Positions 9,635 through 19,578 of a stretch of DNA of 64,000 nucleotides are shown here, one piece after another. The notes under the pieces are model-generated. The model made no database searches. It saw nothing but the letters and a program-made list of their open reading frames with translations, and was not told where the DNA came from. Location: positions 317,046 to 381,045 of the forward strand of contig JANNBB010000011.1 in the NCBI GenBank assembly GCA_031385005.1. The letters are read 5' to 3'. The first letter of the stretch is position 1. Each line of letters starts with the position of its first letter. The DNA comes from JADKIH01 sp031385005. GTDB taxonomy: Bacteria > Bacteroidota > Bacteroidia > AKYH767-A > 2013-40CM-41-45. A program made the position numbers and the translations under genes.

Positions 9635-11554
9635 CTAATTATCAAGTGTAATCTTTATCAACCCTTCTGCAAGTTCAAAAATAATAAGCTTGCCGTCTAC
9701 AGAATATTTTCCGCCTCCTTCAACATCGATAGGTGTAGAGCGAAGTGGTAACATTATAGCGAGACCTTCCATGCGCTTTGGAACAGATATGCTCACCACC
9801 CGGCGGGCATCTGTATAAAAAACATCAAGGGTAACTTCATTGCGGGCCGCCCACCACAAACCAAAATCATTGATCGTTCCAAACCATGCTTCGTCGCGGA
9901 GTGCTTTTACAAATTCTCTTTCGACCTGCAAGCCATAAGCATTCGGATGAACTTGCCCGATGAAACATCCTCCGTAGTTGGCAATTTTTTTCGCAAGTGC
10001 AATCGATGACTGTGCTCTGGAGGTGTTGAATGGAGGATATTCATCATCATCAGTTACCGGAAACTCAAACGCCTGCAATTCACTGTCGTATTCCCTGTTA
10101 TAATTCATCTGAAAAGGGAGATGTGTAAGTGCAGCATTTGCTAAAACAGAGGAACTGAAACGATACCCACTTGCTAATAAATTTTGAGGATAAGTGAATG
10201 GAGTATACAAGTGATGAGAGCGGAATGCACTGGTTTTGTTTGTTGGGACGTAGTGATCTATAAGGAACCTACTGACTCGCATTTCGCCGTAAATGGATCC
10301 ATTGTAGGTTTTTTCCCAAGCGAGTACATAAGGTTTGTAGCTGGTGTATACTTCAGTACCTGTTCCTTGTTCAAACTGATCGAACATGGGTGAACCGGAA
10401 ACCGAGTTGCTTTGAATATCCATTCCGGTTTGGGCAATTTTTTTTAGACTTTCAAAATCTTCAGCGGAATTAAACATTCGAGTGCGGCTGTCTCTTACAT
10501 ACCGGGTTTGAATAAAATAGGTTGAGTGAATATTCATTTTTCTCTCTTCCTCCGCAAAAACAGCGGCATTCTCCAATGCTTTTCTGAAGTTAATGTTATG
10601 CGTGATGCAAACAGAAAGACTTTTATTATAGGGAACTGTACATATATAGGATGCATTCCGATCGCTTTGCAAGTAAATATTTTTAATTAGACGAAGTATT
10701 ACGTCAATAGTGGGCTCGAAATTATTGGCAGGCGATCGGTTAAAATCCTGATGACGGATATTATGTCCCTTCAGAATTAAAAAGCCAATATCAAAACCAA
10801 ATGCATAAGCATTGCCGTTGCCATAGAACTTTTGTGTGATGGCAGCGGACTTATCTTCATAGGTAGCCAAAGGTGGAAATTGGGGTTTCGAATAACTATA
10901 GGTTCCCATGGTTTCTTTATAGCGTTCTTTATTGCCCAGCGATATTTCAAATTCTTTTGAGTCTTTGAATTCGCCAACGATTGGTGATAGTGAGTCACGC
11001 GGAATGATAATCTCAAAACGTTGCTTACTGGGTATCGGTTCTTCAAAGCCAAATATTTCATTCAATCCACCCAAGACTTGAATGCCAATTAACGTCCCGC
11101 CGTTTCGAGGAAAGGCCGCCAATGCTTGCAATGCATCCGGAGATAATACGGCACCCGATACTATAGGATAAACGATAACGACTTTGTGATCTAAAGCTTT
11201 TCTGTAGTCTGTCGTGATGATAAATGGAATGCCAATTGACTTAAGTCCATGAGCGAGACCCAGCCAGGATGTATTCGTATCTGTAAGCAGAATAGCTAAA
11301 CGACTTAATGAGCCGGAACTGTAATTTGTCCAGGATGTAGCGATTTTTCCGGGTGTTTCGGATTTATCTTCCGGACCATTTATTTTGTTGGCAAGGAAAA
11401 CTTCATTGTTCCTCACTTCATAAGACTCGGGATACTCGTTTGGCTTAATGGTACCGATTTCGTCTCCTTGTTTGTCGGAGCCGCACGAAGCGAAAAATAA
11501 TCCCAGTAAAAAAACATAAAACCTGATACCCGTAATCTTTCTTACTATAGCCAT
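9635..11554 (-). CDS. lipoprotein with degenerate polysaccharide-deacetylase-like domain
   Basis: The N-terminus is a lipoprotein signal with the box LFFASC (Cys24). Residues about 75-190 resemble a glutamine-amidotransferase-like alpha/beta domain (LAILLTDTNTSWLGLAHGLK, then FPRNGGTLIGIQ). From about residue 310 the pattern SLSVCITHNINF, IHSTYFIQTRYV and GMDIQSNSVSGSP looks like a NodB-type deacetylase fold, but the usual metal-binding THD(V/A)D and HSxxH residues are replaced (THNIN, QSNSVSG). A catalytic deacetylase is therefore doubtful; a carbohydrate-binding or non-canonical enzyme role is possible. It is exported to the envelope and stands alone, convergent with mfd (63-bp gap). Family assignment is by pattern only. 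Confidence 0.55.
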   Translation of the reverse strand: MAIVRKITGIRFYVFLLGLFFASCGSDKQGDEIGTIKPNEYPESYEVRNNEVFLANKINGPEDKSETPGKIATSWTNYSSGSLSRLAILLTDTNTSWLGLAHGLKSIGIPFIITTDYRKALDHKVVIVYPIVSGAVLSPDALQALAAFPRNGGTLIGIQVLGGLNEIFGFEEPIPSKQRFEIIIPRDSLSPIVGEFKDSKEFEISLGNKERYKETMGTYSYSKPQFPPLATYEDKSAAITQKFYGNGNAYAFGFDIGFLILKGHNIRHQDFNRSPANNFEPTIDVILRLIKNIYLQSDRNASYICTVPYNKSLSVCITHNINFRKALENAAVFAEEERKMNIHSTYFIQTRYVRDSRTRMFNSAEDFESLKKIAQTGMDIQSNSVSGSPMFDQFEQGTGTEVYTSYKPYVLAWEKTYNGSIYGEMRVSRFLIDHYVPTNKTSAFRSHHLYTPFTYPQNLLASGYRFSSSVLANAALTHLPFQMNYNREYDSELQAFEFPVTDDDEYPPFNTSRAQSSIALAKKIANYGGCFIGQVHPNAYGLQVEREFVKALRDEAWFGTINDFGLWWAARNEVTLDVFYTDARRVVSISVPKRMEGLAIMLPLRSTPIDVEGGGKYSVDGKLIIFELAEGLIKITLDN

Positions 11555-11591
11555 ACAACTTTTCCGGATTAATTAATAACGACAAACATAT

Positions 11592-11629
11592 TAAAAAAAA
11601 TATTTCATATGAATGAAAAATATTTTTTT
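11592..11629 (-). terminator. AT-rich hairpin after the ABC permease gene
   Basis: An imperfect inverted repeat of A-runs and T-runs (AAAAAAATATTTCAT against ATGAAAAATATTTTTTT) lies in the 277-bp gap between the two minus-strand genes. It could end the permease transcript, but it has no GC clamp, so the call is weak. Confidence 0.3.
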
Positions 11630-11831
11630 AGCTAGGATAAAATTAACAATTTGAAGGTCTGAAAATGGGAAGATTCAGAATAGAAATGAACAGGATTCGT
11701 AAAATGTACTTTCCAAAATTTTATTGCTTTGGCCTGATTTCGTTTACTTTACCAAGCGACAACTTGTATTATAAGTTCTTAGCGTTTCAAGAAAGAGATT
11801 ACGGCATAATATCTTTTTAGTAGAAGTTCAT

Positions 11832-13100
11832 TTAATTTGCCCGAATCGCATCTACCGGATTCATTTGTGATGCTTGATGAGCAGGTTTAAAGCCAGAAAG
11901 GATTCCTATTGTCGCTGAAATGACAATGCCTAAAAGGACATTTCCAAAGGTCAAAGCAAGGTCAAATCCGGTTGCATTGGAAGCCGCTATGGAAAGCAGG
12001 AAAACTAAAAATAAACCGATGACCCCACCTATTATACATAAAACAACGGCCTCCACTAAAAACTGAAGCAGAATAAAATAATTTTTTGATCCAAGAGATT
12101 TTTGAATACCGATAATGTGCGTTCTTTCTTTGACGGAGACAAACATAATGTTAGCAATTCCAAAACCACCGACGAGAATAGAAAAACCACCGATAATCCA
12201 TCCGGCAATACCCAATGTGCTAAATAGTTGATCGAGTCCATTAGCCAATAAACTTGTTTCGTTCAAAGCAAAATCGTCTGTCTCCCGCGGACTTAATTTC
12301 CTGATCGTACGCATTAACCCACGAATCTCATCTTTCATTTCAGGAAGTGGTACTTTGTCTTTCGCTTTGATGATAATAAAAGGATCGATGTCATTGGAGC
12401 GCAAGTTTATGAGACTTCTGGCATAGTTAACAGGAATGAGCACACAGTTGTCAGATGAATTGTCGACCAGACTGCTTCCTTCTTTTTTCATTACACCAAT
12501 GACTGTCAGTTTGGATCCGCGAACGACGAATGATTTACCAATGGCATCCCCTTTCGGAAAAAGAGCATTGTTGATATCTGAACCGATAAGTGCAATCGGT
12601 CGTCCGGCATTGGATTCGCCCTCGGTAAAATATCTGCCGTCTTCGATTTCAAAATTTTTAACCTTATCGTAGTTGTGGGATGCACAGATGATCTGGCAAT
12701 TTTCTGCAGAACTGCTTTTATACTTAATTGTTTGTCCTCCGAGATAGGCCACATAGGCCATAGCGCTACCTGTGGAAGAATTTTTTTCCAGCTCGGCCAT
12801 TTCTTTAATTCCCGGTAAAGGTCGACCCATGTATTTCCACCAGGGATATTCATCGCCCCCTTCCGGTACCCATGGCCATTTCTGTACATAAATTACATTG
12901 TTTCCCAAAGATTCGACATCTTTTCTAATCTTTCTCTCGAGAGAGTCGGTTACTGTAAAAACGGAAATGATGGCGAAAATGCCAATGGTAATTCCAAGAA
13001 GCGATAAAAAAGTGCGTAATTTATTTACGCGCAATGCCTCAAAAGCAAAGAGAAAACTCTCCTTGAAAAGTCGAAAAAATAAGTCAGTGTTGCTGATCAT
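11832..13100 (-). CDS. ABC transporter permease, MacB/FtsX type
   Basis: A 422-residue permease with one N-terminal TM helix after FEALRVNKLRTFLSLLGITIGI, a large periplasmic MacB-PCD region (about residues 50-270, including the GRYFTEGESNAGRPIALIGSD pattern) and a C-terminal FtsX domain with three TM helices (from GIAGWIIGGFSILVGGFGI). The conserved MFVSVKERTHIIGIQKSLGS is the coupling helix that contacts the ATPase. No ATP-binding subunit is adjacent, so the partner must be encoded elsewhere. Substrate unknown; family members do lipoprotein or peptide mechanotransmission. It is divergent from purH (235 bp between starts). Confidence 0.85.
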   Translation of the reverse strand: MISNTDLFFRLFKESFLFAFEALRVNKLRTFLSLLGITIGIFAIISVFTVTDSLERKIRKDVESLGNNVIYVQKWPWVPEGGDEYPWWKYMGRPLPGIKEMAELEKNSSTGSAMAYVAYLGGQTIKYKSSSAENCQIICASHNYDKVKNFEIEDGRYFTEGESNAGRPIALIGSDINNALFPKGDAIGKSFVVRGSKLTVIGVMKKEGSSLVDNSSDNCVLIPVNYARSLINLRSNDIDPFIIIKAKDKVPLPEMKDEIRGLMRTIRKLSPRETDDFALNETSLLANGLDQLFSTLGIAGWIIGGFSILVGGFGIANIMFVSVKERTHIIGIQKSLGSKNYFILLQFLVEAVVLCIIGGVIGLFLVFLLSIAASNATGFDLALTFGNVLLGIVISATIGILSGFKPAHQASQMNPVDAIRAN

Positions 13101-13335
13101 TGAAGCAAAAGTACGATGTTCGGGCAGATAGGAAATAGTAAACAGTTATTTTCTGCTATTTATTTAAAAAAAATATCACATTTATTAAACTTTTCCTCGG
13201 GGCAGAAAGAAAGAATGGCTGATAAAACGCTCTCAAAGTGAGATTTGTCGATGGAAGAATTTGCTGGCAATTTATTTTCGGTAAAGTGTATCAGACCCCT
13301 CATATTTTCATAAAATTACGCTTTAATTGAAGAAA

Positions 13336-14862
13336 ATGGAATCAATAAAAAAGATCAAAAGTGCGCTGATTTCTGTCTATCACAAAGATAATCTGGAAGA
13401 AATAATCATTGGACTCCACAAACTTAACATTACACTGTATGCGACCGGAGGAACACAGGAATTTATAGAAGCATTGAAGATTCCTGTTATTCCTGTTGAA
13501 AGTATTACTGATTTTCCATCCATTCTGGGTGGGAGAGTTAAAACCCTACATCCAAGAGTCTTTGGTGGAATATTAGGGAGACGAGCAAACAGTGAGGACG
13601 TTTCGGAGATGGAGGAATATAAAATTCCGGACATTGATTTGGTCATCGTCGATTTGTATCCTTTTGAACAAACGGTAGCAGCAGGAAGTAGCGAAGAAGC
13701 AATCATTGAAAAAATAGACATTGGAGGAGTTTCTTTGATTCGGGCAGCAGCAAAGAATTTCAAGGACGTGTTAATTATTCCTTCTGTCAGTCAGTATGCC
13801 TCATTGTTGGAAATTATTAAAGAATCAAACGGAAGCTCATCTTTCGATCAAAGAAAAAAAATGGCGGCTTATGCATTTGATATTACCTCGCATTACGACA
13901 CAGCTATTTTCAATTACTTTAATAAGAAGGCAGAAATTCCCCGTTTTAAACAAAGCTTTGCAGAGGTGAAAAATCTCAGGTATGGAGAAAATCCCCATCA
14001 ACAAGCTATGTTCTTCGGAAAGTTTGATGAGTTTTTTGATCAACTCAATGGCAAAGAAATTTCTTTCAACAATCTGCTCGATATCGATGCGGCAGCAGGA
14101 CTTATCGCTGAGTTTTCAGAACCTACTGTTCTAATCGTAAAACATAATAATTCATGCGGAATTGCTTCTGCAGATAATGCTGCCAACGCCTGGAAAAAAG
14201 CACTCGAAGGAGATCCTGTTTCCGCTTTTGGAGGAGTTATTTGTTCGAATCGTAAGATAGACGCATTGCTGGCCTCTGAAATCAATAAAATATTTTTTGA
14301 AGTTATCATTGCTCCTGAGTTTGATGATGCTGCCAGAGATTTACTCTCCTTGAAAAAAAATCGAATCCTCTTACGTCAAAAAAAATATGATCTTCCCGAA
14401 AAAATTTACCGGACTGTTTTAAATGGTGTCGCTTATCAAGATAGAGACATGCATACAGAGACTAAATCGGATATGAAAACGGTCACAAAAAAGAATCCGG
14501 AAGAAAGTCAATTTGATGATCTCGAATTTGCCAATAAAATCGTCAAACATCTTAAATCGAATACAATCGTTATTGCTAAAAATAAGCAGCTATTAGGAAG
14601 CGGGACCGGCCAAACATCAAGAGTTGATGCTTTGCAACAGGCAATATCAAAAGCAAAGCATTTTGGTTTCGATTTGAAGGATGCCGTAATGGCTAGCGAT
14701 GCTTTTTTTCCATTTCCTGATTGTGTGGAAATTGCCGGTAAAGCAGGTATTACTGCAATCATTCAACCTGGAGGATCAATTAAAGATCAGGAATCAATTG
14801 ACTATTGCAACATGCATAATCTGGCCATGGTGACTACAGGATTCAGGCATTTTAAACATTAA
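13336..14862 (+). CDS. purH: bifunctional AICAR formyltransferase / IMP cyclohydrolase
   Basis: Catalyses the last two steps of IMP synthesis. The N-terminal MGS-like cyclohydrolase domain has SALISVYHKDNLEEI, YATGGTQEF and GGRVKTLHPRVFGGIL; the C-terminal transformylase domain has NLRYGENPHQQA, the catalytic KHNNSCGIA, GDPVSAFGGVI, the GSGTGQTSRVDAL substrate loop and the terminal DAVMASDAFFPFPDCVE / IIQPGGSIKDQE. Length 508 is standard. I start at ATG 13336 (MESIKK); a TTG nine bases upstream is in frame but less likely. It precedes the mre operon at 408 bp on the same strand. Confidence 0.96.
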   Translation: MESIKKIKSALISVYHKDNLEEIIIGLHKLNITLYATGGTQEFIEALKIPVIPVESITDFPSILGGRVKTLHPRVFGGILGRRANSEDVSEMEEYKIPDIDLVIVDLYPFEQTVAAGSSEEAIIEKIDIGGVSLIRAAAKNFKDVLIIPSVSQYASLLEIIKESNGSSSFDQRKKMAAYAFDITSHYDTAIFNYFNKKAEIPRFKQSFAEVKNLRYGENPHQQAMFFGKFDEFFDQLNGKEISFNNLLDIDAAAGLIAEFSEPTVLIVKHNNSCGIASADNAANAWKKALEGDPVSAFGGVICSNRKIDALLASEINKIFFEVIIAPEFDDAARDLLSLKKNRILLRQKKYDLPEKIYRTVLNGVAYQDRDMHTETKSDMKTVTKKNPEESQFDDLEFANKIVKHLKSNTIVIAKNKQLLGSGTGQTSRVDALQQAISKAKHFGFDLKDAVMASDAFFPFPDCVEIAGKAGITAIIQPGGSIKDQESIDYCNMHNLAMVTTGFRHFKH

Positions 14863-15270
14863 TGAATTTATATTTTCAGAAGCTGAAAATGGTTTTAGCC
14901 GAGAGAATTAAACTATTTGAAATGAATTTTCATAAGTATTCGTTTGATCTTGATTATGAATGTGTTAAGATAGTTCCACTTAAAGATTGTGGATTGAAAA
15001 TGAATAAGTAATAAGTTATTGTTTTAATAATTCATTTCCGTTAAAGATTCGATAATCCTGACTAATTTTGCTCCGAAAGGGAGATTAAAAAGCGTGGGAA
15101 TTTTCATTGTTCTTTCTGATTTTTAGATCTTATATATTCAACAGAATGGAGTGAACTTTCAACAAATTCTTCTTGGTAGAAAGTACTTCAGACAATTTTC
15201 AATAAACAAAACCCTCCTTGTATATTTTGCGTAGAAGGAAGTCATATTTCCCCTAAAATATAATGCCGAT
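14863..15270. other. purH-mreB intergenic region
   Basis: A 408-bp AT-rich gap. It contains a possible 40-codon frame (ATG 14889 to TAA 15009-15011) with no recognisable family, which I do not call a gene. TATATTTTG at 15221-15229 is close to a Bacteroidota -7 box (one base of extra spacing) and may drive mreB. No clear terminator is visible. Confidence 0.35.
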
Positions 15271-16293
15271 ATGGGATTCTTTGATTTTTTAACACAGGAA
15301 ATTGCGATTGACCTGGGTACAGCCAATACATTGATCATACATAATGACAAGGTAGTGGTTGACGAGCCATCTATTGTCGCAATCGACCGTACTACCGGAA
15401 AAGTTATAGCAGTTGGTAAGCAGGCGATGATGATGCATGGAAAAACGCATGAAAACATCAAGACTGTTCGTCCGTTGAAAGATGGTGTAATTGCCGATTT
15501 TGATGCTGCAGAGCACATGATTCGTGGAATGATTAAAATGATTACTCCAAAAGGGAGCTTATTTACCCCGTCGTTGAAGATGGTCATTTGTATACCCTCA
15601 GGAATTACAGAAGTTGAAAAAAGAGCGGTTCGCGACTCTGCAGAGCATGCCGGTGCCAAAGAGGTTTATCTTATACACGAGCCGATGGCGGCTGCAATTG
15701 GAATTGGAATAGATGTAGAAGAGCCCATGGGCAATATGATTATTGATATTGGTGGAGGAACGAGTGAGATTGCCGTTATTGCTTTGGGAGGAATTGTTTG
15801 TGACCAATCCATTCGCGTTGCCGGAGACGGTTTCACGAATGATATTTGGGATTACATGAGACGTCAGCATAATATCTTGATCGGCGAACGTTCTGCCGAG
15901 AGAATTAAAATAGAAGTAGGTTCAGCCTTACCGGAATTAGAAAACCCGCCACCTGATTTTGCTGTCCATGGTCGTGATCTGATGACAGGGATTCCCAAAG
16001 AAATCACCGTAAGTTATTCTGAGATCTCACATGCGCTGGATAAATCAATTTCAAAAGTTGAAGAAGCTATTCTGAAAGCGCTTGAGATGACACCACCTGA
16101 ATTATCGGCAGATATTTACCGTACGGGAATTTATCTGACCGGTGGGGGAGCCTTGTTGCGTGGTTTGGATCAGCGTATATCGGCGAAAATTAAATTACCT
16201 GTTCACGTTGCTGAAGATCCCTTAAGAGCAGTTGTTCGCGGTACAGGTATTGCGCTTAAAAATATCTCCAGGTTTAAGTTCCTCATCCCATAA
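15271..16293 (+). CDS. mreB: rod shape-determining actin homolog MreB
   Basis: Cytoplasmic actin-like ATPase that forms filaments at the inner membrane and positions the elongasome. The 340 residues begin with the amphipathic MGFFDFL, followed by phosphate-1 motif DLGTANTLI, connector VRPLKDGVIADFDAAE, phosphate-2 MIIDIGGGTSEIAVIALGG and adenosine-binding LTGGGALLRGLD. Full-length. First gene of a five-gene run mreB-mreC-mreD-mrdA-rodA on the plus strand; the last three junctions overlap, so co-transcription is likely. Confidence 0.97.
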   Translation: MGFFDFLTQEIAIDLGTANTLIIHNDKVVVDEPSIVAIDRTTGKVIAVGKQAMMMHGKTHENIKTVRPLKDGVIADFDAAEHMIRGMIKMITPKGSLFTPSLKMVICIPSGITEVEKRAVRDSAEHAGAKEVYLIHEPMAAAIGIGIDVEEPMGNMIIDIGGGTSEIAVIALGGIVCDQSIRVAGDGFTNDIWDYMRRQHNILIGERSAERIKIEVGSALPELENPPPDFAVHGRDLMTGIPKEITVSYSEISHALDKSISKVEEAILKALEMTPPELSADIYRTGIYLTGGGALLRGLDQRISAKIKLPVHVAEDPLRAVVRGTGIALKNISRFKFLIP

Positions 16294-16348
16294 CCGATGG
16301 GCGTTGAGTCATGAACGGTTAAGGTACCGGTAAACAGAATTCATCTCA

Positions 16349-17182
16349 ATGAGAAACCTCTTTCTCTTCTTATGGAAGTATAATTTTTTTATTTTTTTTC
16401 TGCTGCTGGAAGTTTTCTGCGGCTACCTGATTTTTCAGAATAACAATTTCCAACGCTCCAGTTTTATTAATTCAACAAATGCTGTTTCAGCTAAGGTGAA
16501 TTCTGCCATCAGCGGCGTTACGGATTATATTGATTTAAGGACTACAAATGAGGCGCTATCGAGAGAAAATGCTGCATTAAAAGCCCTGTTACCCGATGCT
16601 TTTTATATTGATAGTGCGCTGGATCGTGTTTCAACAGATACATTGCTGAAGCAACAATACAGTTTCATGACTGCCAAAGTGATCAACAATTCTGTGAACA
16701 GAAGAAATAATTACCTGACTTTAAACAAAGGAAGTTTGTTGGGAGTGAAGCCGGAGATGGGAGTAATTAGTAGCGATGGAATTGTTGGAATCGTTAAAGA
16801 TGTATCAGAACATTATTGTTCGGTGATGTCGTTTTTACATAAAGATTCCAGAATCAGCGCAAGGATTAAAAAAAGCGGATTCATAGGATCTATGGTTTGG
16901 GATGGTTTCGATGAGACGCATGCTTCATTGAAAGATATCGCTAAACACGTAAAAGTTGCTAAAGGTGATACCATTATTACCAGCTCATACTCTTCCATTT
17001 TTCCTGAAGGCATAATGATTGGCCTGGTAGAAGAAGTGGTTGACGGCGGAGGAACAAATTTTCAGGAGATTTCAGTGAAACTTTCCACACCGTTTGGTAA
17101 GCTTACCTATGTTTACATAATCAACAATGTTTTCAAAGATGAACAACGGGCGCTGGAGGAGCCATTAAAAAATGATCGTTAA
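16349..17182 (+). CDS. mreC: rod shape-determining protein MreC
   Basis: Bitopic periplasmic scaffold that joins MreB to the PBP2-RodA synthase. One TM helix (residues 10-30), a coiled coil with NEALSRENAALKALL (about residues 70-85), then the beta-barrel region with NNYLTLNKGSLLGVKPEMGV, DGIVGIV and GDTIITSSYSSIFPEGIMIG, which is the family signature. 277 residues, usual length. It starts 55 bp after mreB and its last 11 bp overlap mreD. Confidence 0.93.
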   Translation: MRNLFLFLWKYNFFIFFLLLEVFCGYLIFQNNNFQRSSFINSTNAVSAKVNSAISGVTDYIDLRTTNEALSRENAALKALLPDAFYIDSALDRVSTDTLLKQQYSFMTAKVINNSVNRRNNYLTLNKGSLLGVKPEMGVISSDGIVGIVKDVSEHYCSVMSFLHKDSRISARIKKSGFIGSMVWDGFDETHASLKDIAKHVKVAKGDTIITSSYSSIFPEGIMIGLVEEVVDGGGTNFQEISVKLSTPFGKLTYVYIINNVFKDEQRALEEPLKNDR

Positions 17183-17702
17183 AATCCTTAGACAGGTTCT
17201 GCGTTTTTTATTTTTGGTTGGATTGCAGATTGCATTGTTCAACCACATTCAGTGGTCGGGTTATGTGAATCCTTATGTGTACATCGTATTCATTTTGTTA
17301 TTGCCGGTAGAAACGCCTAAATGGTTATTACTCATAATTGCCTTGATTACCGGATTAACAATTGACATGTTTGGCAGTTCGGGTGGAATGCATGCTGCTG
17401 CTACTGTTTGCATGGCATTTGCGCGACCTTCAATTTTGAAATTGATTTCACCCCGGGATGGTTATGAAGCGGATACCAGACTTTCTCCTCAGGTAATGGG
17501 TTTTAAATGGTTTATAACATATTTAACTTTCATGGTAATTATCCACCATGTTCTGTACTTTTATGTTGAAGTTTTCCGATTCAACGAATTCTTTATTACG
17601 TTGTTTAAGGCATTATTGAATTCAGCAATTACAATTGCCATCATCATCATCGGAGAATATCTATTCGGACAATCGAAGGGAAATGCGCGTTTCATCAGAT
17701 AG
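17172..17702 (+). CDS. mreD: rod shape-determining membrane protein MreD
   Basis: A 176-residue polytopic membrane protein with about five TM helices and the conserved-style ALITGLTIDMFGSSGGMHAAA and the N-terminal FNHIQWSGYVNPYVYI of Bacteroidota MreD. It overlaps mreC by 11 bp and mrdA by 20 bp. Assignment rests on membrane pattern plus its fixed position between mreC and mrdA. Confidence 0.88.
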   Translation: MIVKILRQVLRFLFLVGLQIALFNHIQWSGYVNPYVYIVFILLLPVETPKWLLLIIALITGLTIDMFGSSGGMHAAATVCMAFARPSILKLISPRDGYEADTRLSPQVMGFKWFITYLTFMVIIHHVLYFYVEVFRFNEFFITLFKALLNSAITIAIIIIGEYLFGQSKGNARFIR

Positions 17703-19578
17703 GCAGACAGTCATTTATTTTATTTTTTTTTCGGTGGTACTTATCTACCTGCTGCGCTTATTTTATATTCAGGTAGTTGATGACCGGTATAAACTCTCAG
17801 CCAATAACAATGTAATTCGTCCGATAACTGATTATCCGTCGCGTGGTCTAATTTACGACAGGAATGGAAAGTTGTTGGTTTATAACGAACCGGTATATGA
17901 TCTGATGATTATTCCCAAGCAGGCCAAGCATACCGATAGTACAGAACTCTGTCGTCTTATTGGTATTACTGCAAAAGAATATTCTGAAAAATTTCAGAAA
18001 GCCAAATCTTTTTCCAATGTAAAAGCTTCGATTTTTGAGAAGCAGCTTTCTGTAGAAACGTATGCGGCATTTCAGGAGAAGCTCTACCGGTTTACCGGTT
18101 TCTTTGTGCAAATCAGAACCATCCGTAAATATCCGGATCCGATGGCGGCCCATCTCTTTGGTTATATCGGTGAAGTTGACTCTACTATCACTCGCAAGGA
18201 CGGTTATTATAAAGACGGTGACTATATCGGAAAAAGCGGAATTGAACAGTCGTATGAAAAAGTGCTCCGTGGCAGCAGAGGTGTGCGGCGAATTATGGTT
18301 GATGTGTTCAACCGGGAAAAAGGTAGTTTTCAGAACGGTCGCTACGATACAGCTTCTGTTGCCGGTGATAACCTGATTTTATCTCTGGATGCAAAGCTGC
18401 AGAAATACGGAGAACAACTCATGCAAAACAAAGTTGGAGCTGTAGTGGCAATCGAACCTTCTACCGGAGAAATTCTTGCATGTGTTAGCGCGCCTTCTTA
18501 CGACCCGAATCTGCTTGTTGGAAGGGCACGAACAAAAAATTATGCGCAGTTACTTTTCAATCCTTCCAAACCACTTTTCAATCGGGCGTTAATGGCTTAT
18601 TATCCTCCCGGCTCAACGTTCAAGCTGATTAACGATCTTATTGCCGAACAAGAAGGTGTATTGAATCCCATGACTAGTTATTATTGCGACGGAGGTTATC
18701 ACATGGGTTCTCAAACAGTGAAGTGTGATGCACGTCATGGTTTCCTTTACCTCGAAGCGGCTATTGCGCATTCATGTAATACCTACCATTGCTATGTCTT
18801 TCGAAGTGTTGTTGATCAACGAAAATTTAAGTCTACGGAAGAAGGTTATACAGTGTGGAGGAATCATGTGTTAACATTCGGAATCGGCAAAAGACTCTTT
18901 AGCGATTTACCTCAGGAATTGAAAGGAAATGTTCCAACAGTTGAATATTACGATAAATATTTTGGAAAAGGACGATGGAAATCATCCACGGTAGTTTCAC
19001 TTTCTATCGGTCAAGGTGAGCTTGGTATTACGCCTTTACAAATGGCCAATACCATGTGCATTATTGCAAACAAAGGATTTTTTTATATTCCTCATATCGG
19101 AAAGAAAGTCGGTAGAGAGCCAAAGGACGAAAAATTTACGAAAAGGAATTACACCAGTGTTGAGGCAAATTATTACGACATAGTTATCAAAGGTATGGAA
19201 GGGGTACTCGAATCAGGAACTGCAGCCGGATCTAAAATTAAAGGAATAAGAGTCTGTGGAAAAACAGGAACTGCGCAAAATCCACATGGCCGCGACCATT
19301 CCTTGTTTGTCGGATTTGCTCCATTGGAAAACCCTAAAATTGCTATCGGTATAATGGTAGAAAATGGCGGCTGGGGATCGGATTGGGGAGCACCTATAGC
19401 TACATTGATGATAGAAAAGTATCTTGCCGATTCTATTTCACGCCCTCAATTGGAAAAACGAATGTTGGAAGGCGTAGTAGCACCCAAAATTTATCAGGAG
19501 AAAAAACCGGAACCTCCTGTTAAAAAAGCGGATTCAGTAAAAGTGATAGCGAAAATTACTCAGCCAATAAAAAAATGA
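17683..19578 (+). CDS. mrdA: penicillin-binding protein 2 (elongation transpeptidase)
   Basis: Cross-links peptidoglycan during cell elongation as RodA's partner. One N-terminal TM helix, a PBP dimerisation region (SRGLIYDRNGKLLVYNEP; YIGKSGIEQSYEKVLRGSRG), then the transpeptidase domain with active-site SxxK in PPGSTFKLI (Ser311/Lys314 from my start), SCN (364-366) and KTG (527-529, CGKTGTAQNPHGRDHSLFVG). I start at ATG 17683 (MRVSSD), just after an AAGGGA stretch; a longer frame to 17635 would overlap mreD by 68 bp. The C-terminal tail is Lys/Pro-rich. The stop TGA overlaps the rodA ATG. Confidence 0.95.
   Translation: MRVSSDRQTVIYFIFFSVVLIYLLRLFYIQVVDDRYKLSANNNVIRPITDYPSRGLIYDRNGKLLVYNEPVYDLMIIPKQAKHTDSTELCRLIGITAKEYSEKFQKAKSFSNVKASIFEKQLSVETYAAFQEKLYRFTGFFVQIRTIRKYPDPMAAHLFGYIGEVDSTITRKDGYYKDGDYIGKSGIEQSYEKVLRGSRGVRRIMVDVFNREKGSFQNGRYDTASVAGDNLILSLDAKLQKYGEQLMQNKVGAVVAIEPSTGEILACVSAPSYDPNLLVGRARTKNYAQLLFNPSKPLFNRALMAYYPPGSTFKLINDLIAEQEGVLNPMTSYYCDGGYHMGSQTVKCDARHGFLYLEAAIAHSCNTYHCYVFRSVVDQRKFKSTEEGYTVWRNHVLTFGIGKRLFSDLPQELKGNVPTVEYYDKYFGKGRWKSSTVVSLSIGQGELGITPLQMANTMCIIANKGFFYIPHIGKKVGREPKDEKFTKRNYTSVEANYYDIVIKGMEGVLESGTAAGSKIKGIRVCGKTGTAQNPHGRDHSLFVGFAPLENPKIAIGIMVENGGWGSDWGAPIATLMIEKYLADSISRPQLEKRMLEGVVAPKIYQEKKPEPPVKKADSVKVIAKITQPIKK

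Noticed and set aside
14889..15011. 40-codon frame between purH and mreB
   Set aside because: No family, no start signal, composition like the AT-rich intergenic background.
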